Source of the DNA: Odiellus spinosus
Taxonomy: Eukaryota > Arthropoda > Arachnida > Opiliones > Phalangiidae
Reading direction: 5' to 3'
Assembly (NCBI GenBank): GCA_963920705.1
Contig: OY987227.1
Span: 29,245,935 to 29,309,934, forward strand
Length of the DNA: 64,000 nucleotides
The notes beneath the pieces are model-generated. The model worked only from the letters and a program-made list of their open reading frames with translations, made no database searches and was not told the DNA's origin. The position numbers and the translations under genes are program-made. How positions within the stretch are numbered: position 1 is the stretch's first letter; the number at the start of each line of letters is the position of its first letter. Positions 60,085-64,000 of the stretch are shown here, one piece after another.

Positions 60085-62420
60085 TATTAATTAAATTAAA
60101 AATAAATTTCGCGACTATAATTACGGAATTGAAAAATATGATAGATTATTCGAGCCAGGCGTCCGTACGGAACACGTACCTATCATCGCGTACTAGTACA
60201 ACTTTATTTACCGATCAATGTCTTCCGAATATTATCTTTCTTACGGAAAATACGCGACGTAACTCCCAAATCGCGGGTCTCAAGAAGGTTATAGAATTTA
60301 AATAAATCAAATTGCGCGAGGAGGCGCCGCGCTTTGTTTAATAATTCAAAAATGATTTATTCGAGACTACGTCGTTTCGAAGCGCGATTTAATTTAAATA
60401 ACGTTTACCCGCAATAAGAATAGGAGCGCTGAAAAAATAAAAGCTTACGGAATTTTGCTTTTCGAAAATGTTAACGAGTTTCTAGACAAAATAAAACGCG
60501 ATGGCGGTGCTATTTTAAAATGTTTTCCATTTTTAAGAGTGGCGGGCGGATAAGGAGTGGCGGGGAATCGGCGAATTATACGAGATCATTAAACGGGACG
60601 CCGTTTCGAAGATTCTCTATAGAGATGACCCGCAGCGCGGATCCCGACTCATTGACCGACGCCGCGCGTTACAATTACGAACGAAGATTTCGACTCCTTT
60701 ATAGGCTCGAATAAGACGCTCTTTAAACTACGAAGACGGATTAAAAGGAAATTCGGATACGTCAAAATTGACATAATCTCCTTTCGAAAACCAGGCCAAG
60801 CTTTCAACGCGGGATTTATAATAAACAATTTTCAATAGACGATTAAATAAATCCTCATTTGGTTCCAAAACGTCTTCTATTTAACGTTGGTCTATTTAAT
60901 GTCGCTTTCAAGATTGACAAAAGTATAGATAATCCTATACTTGGAATCAACCTCGAAAAAAGGCGACATCTTCGGTAGAAACGCGCGCTTTTTAACGCCT
61001 CTTTTATCCGTTTCCGAGCTTATTTTATAAAAGCGTCTATTGGAAAAAGAGCGGTGGTTGGAAAACGCTTTTCAAACTCGCAATTTGTCGGTTTTAATAT
61101 TAAGAAATCTCTCGGAGAGCCGCGACAAAAAAAAAAGCTTATTAAAAAGAAGCTAAACTATATACGCTCGCGAAGAAAGAAAAGCTACCTATATATAAAG
61201 TCTCGACCTCCTATTCCAAACGACTTTTCAATATAGCCTCGAAGTTAAGGCGGATTAATACGCCACGGAAAACTCGCTCCGAATATAGAGTATAATAGTT
61301 TAACGCTAGAAATATTAGAACTATGGTAGGCGTTTTAAACCCGCCGAGCGAAAAGAGATCTCGGGAATCCAAAATTGTTTTTCGGTTTATCATTAAATTG
61401 AAAAAGTAGCGAACTAGGTGTACGCGTTAGAATTCATTTCGGAGAAAAACTAATTTAAATTAAAGAAAAATTTCTTTTTATAAATAAAGCGTTGGGAATT
61501 AACATTTTGAATTGGTAAAGTAACAACGCGACAATTAAGTATACTACCTCGAAACGCCGCTTTTAAACTCGATAGCGTTATAATAAACTCGCTTTTTCAA
61601 AACGTTCCATTTAAATTACGCGCAATTTGTTAAAATATATTTAATTCGAACGTAAAATAGACACCCCGCCGTTCATAGGCGTCCTCTAAAGGCGCCCCGA
61701 AGTATACGAATTACGTAACAAATAGTATTCTTTATCCCGCGTAGCGCGGGTTCGTTACTTCCCCCCGGCATAATTACTTACGATAATAAAGAGGGGAAAA
61801 AAAAACTTAACTCGAGACATCTTCCGCAATTTACGCTAAATGATAAAGACGGGAAAAAAATGAGTTCAAGAAAAAAAGAATGGAGGAAAAAAGAAAGAGA
61901 AACGAGATGGTTTTTGGAAAAGTAAACCACGCGTTGAAGAAACAAAATAGAATCACGCGTGCCACTGTTCCTATATATAAGCGGGCTCTCCTTTCCCGTA
62001 GCTAGAGCCTACAATTCTTGGCGGACACTGGAGCGAGGTTCGGCCACCCGAAGAGGCCCGCCACAATTATCATTTTTTCGCTTTTCTCGAAAAATGAATG
62101 GAGAGACAAAGAAATTCGGAATACTATCGCGCGACGGAATCGTCATAAATAGCCAGCCTTCCTAAACAATCGAGATTTTTCGCCGCCAGAGACGCGAAGC
62201 TACGCCACCGAAAAATCTCTCCGATTAATTAAAACTTGGTTATTGAAAAATAATAATCATCGCTATTATCGGGAGCGGATCGCTTTACGTTTCCAGCCCA
62301 CGTTCAATGAACTTCCGCTTCCGCCTCCACTACCTTCCCTAAATTCGAACTCCGCAGTCTCTACTACCTAAACCCAGCGCGCGATATTTCGAGGCGATAT
62401 TTTCTAAAAGAGGACGAAAG
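60085..62420. other. Unannotated DNA
   Basis: No gene supported. A short hairpin CCCGCG/CGCGGG lies at 61736-61750. Frames at 60520-60714 and 61054-61236 are unrecognised. The base composition is typical of the window. Confidence 0.5.
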
Positions 62421-62705
62421 ATGACGCTGATTCTAACGGTATCGAGCGCGAACGTAGCCTCGATCGGGAGCAACGGGGAAAAGGGCTTCGATTCGGGGAT
62501 CAAGCCGAGTGTGAAATTAAAAGACAGTGGCGGCGCCCACCACGGAGAAAGAGAGAGTCCGTATGATCCCTACGCGCGGCTGAACCTCAAAACCTCATCC
62601 CCCCACTCCACCCCACCCCACCCCTCGCTTATTTCCACCCAAGGGAGACTGAAAAGAGAAATGTGGAAACTATATAAGAAACGTGACGCGTGTGGAGGGG
62701 CCTAA
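62421..62705 (+). CDS. Weak candidate first exon or small ORF, 94 codons
   Basis: An ATG in the context AAAGATGA opens a frame beginning MTLILTVSSANVASIGSNGE. It later reads ESPYDPYARLNL before passing into a C-rich low-complexity tail (CCCCACTCCACCCC). The first 60 codons look coding-like in amino-acid balance, and CpA/TpG are better represented than in the flanks. A possible splice donor, GTATGA, lies where the frame reads Ser-Pro just before YDPY, so the real exon could end there. There is no recognised domain and no convincing signal peptide. Chance remains a good explanation. Confidence 0.14.
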   Translation: MTLILTVSSANVASIGSNGEKGFDSGIKPSVKLKDSGGAHHGERESPYDPYARLNLKTSSPHSTPPHPSLISTQGRLKREMWKLYKKRDACGGA

Positions 62706-64000
62706 AGGGGAGCCATGGTCGCGATTTTTGTACACGCCCATCGAAAAGAAAACGAAGATGAGACTCAACTTTTACAATACGTTTATATAGTCGAGGCCGA
62801 TTAACGAGTAACGTTTTTCGCGAATTAGAACGAAGAAGATTCGAACGATTATATTAAAAGTAGCTACGAGTACGCGTAGGCGTTCCCGGTTCCGTATATT
62901 TTACAAAATTCCCCGTTTCATTTTATAATTTTTCCACCCAATCGCGTTTCTAAATCGTCTTTAGATTCGGGAAATAACGCGCCGCGTTGGAAAACGTATA
63001 ATCATTTTAAAACCCAAATCCGACGCTTCCAAAAAAACGACACCCCTACCTCTTTACGTTTTTCTACTATTTGCCATCGTTGGAACGGGGTCCTATAATA
63101 TTAAAGACACCTCGCGGAGGGATTTTTAAAACGGGGATGAAATAGAATTTCGCTCCTTTCGAGAGAACAATCGTTTTCAATCTGATCGAAGCGAACTAGC
63201 CCGGAAAAAGTTCGATTAAGGGTCAATGCGAGGTCAAAAATAGGGTCGCCACCGCGAGGGAGCGACGGATAAGCGACGGAAAGCGGGCGCTCGAACCGTT
63301 TCGCCCAGACATCCCCAGCCCCGGCCCACAAATCCACGAATCGTAATGGGAGTACGCGGAGCTAGAAATGAAAATTGTAGATTGATGGAAACGAAGCGCG
63401 CTCTCGCTTTTCCGTCATCTTAAGAGAAAGAGCCGAGGGAGAGGGAGAGGCAAAAATAATATATAAATATATTTCTCGGCGGGGCTTTATTACCAAGGAG
63501 GAATGAAAAGGGGCGGTATAGCGTATACGTATACCGAGCCCATCTGGAGAAAGCGGCCCGCCGAGAGGAGAAAAAGGTGTCTGGATGCCTTTCCATCATC
63601 TCAAATCGCCCCTGACGTCCGACTCCCTTCTTCTTATAAGAAGGGCAGGCGGGACAGGCGCGGGGAAGCCTTTTTCTCCCTACTCTAATCCGGCGCGGGG
63701 AAGCCCGATGTTCGGGCGCTACCGCGGCCCTCTACGTTTCCATTTGGCCCGAACATATACCATTTCTCGGTCAGGGAGGGAGGTCGCGTTCGACATTGAT
63801 ACCTATTCTCCGTTCCAAGTCGGAACTCGCGTAGCGGGGGGGAAATCGTAAAAGTTCATTGTTAAAGGAGGTCAGGGTCAAGGGAGGAGACGGGTACTGG
63901 CTTTACTCTTTATCGACCTATTTGTATTAATTAATTAATAAGGCTTCCCATTTGGTCGGGATACGCCGAAACATTCCTAGTCGACCCGAGCCGCGTTATA
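62706..64000. other. Unannotated DNA to window end
   Basis: No gene supported. Overlapping plus frames at 63503-63851 are Arg/Pro/Ser-rich with no recognised domain. The window stops without an evident feature boundary. Confidence 0.5.

Overview
This window looks like non-coding, repeat-bearing nuclear DNA from an animal or similar eukaryote. There is no prokaryotic gene packing and no operons, and I recognise no rRNA or tRNA. The only credible gene piece is one exon with splice-like borders. Dinucleotide use is unusual: CpG is very common while CpA and TpG are scarce. In positions 18661-18900 I counted 16 CpG against 3 CpA and 7 TpG. That argues against a germline that methylates and loses CpG. 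I cannot name the species. A non-methylating invertebrate is the best guess, and the dispersed repeats with CCCTGAC-rich ends fit that but do not prove it.

Layout. 1-13 kb is mostly unannotated, with a cluster of low-complexity tracts at 2.0-2.3 kb (A24, about 52 AG units, a C-rich CCCCAAA-like tract), a foldback element at 5.0 kb and a strong G-quadruplex-type tract at 9.93 kb. On the minus strand, 13466-13685 is the best coding candidate: a Ser/Thr/Gln-rich exon with a polypyrimidine tract and AG before it and CAG|GTCAGT after it. From 18 to 30 kb the DNA is plain, with many poly-C or poly-G runs and one short copy of the CCCTGAC element (25.5 kb). 31.4-32.5 kb holds three different foldback elements within 1.1 kb. 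36.1 and 39.1 kb carry two copies of a 220-240 bp repeat around an AT-rich block that changes abruptly to GC-rich DNA at about 37.94 kb. 44.8-48.6 kb has an AT-rich inverted repeat, a longer CCCTGAC element and a GC-rich foldback element. 53-60 kb is the richest stretch: a foldback element, a G-rich minisatellite, another foldback element, a CCCTGAC element with a second element nested inside it, a two-unit tandem repeat, and an intact-looking CCCTGAC element. The last 4 kb is plain apart from one weak candidate ORF.

How the parts relate. All the mobile elements seen are small and non-autonomous; none encodes a transposase here. At least three foldback families share ends of the type TTAAAGGC or AAAGCCGCGTTTTC, several next to TTAA, so they may use the same or related transposition machinery. 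The second widespread theme is mononucleotide G or C runs of 12-17 bases: about 16 occur in 64 kb, where chance predicts essentially none. I found no convincing new multi-gene system. The most useful leads are the nested and shared-end elements, the poly-C/G runs and the single exon.
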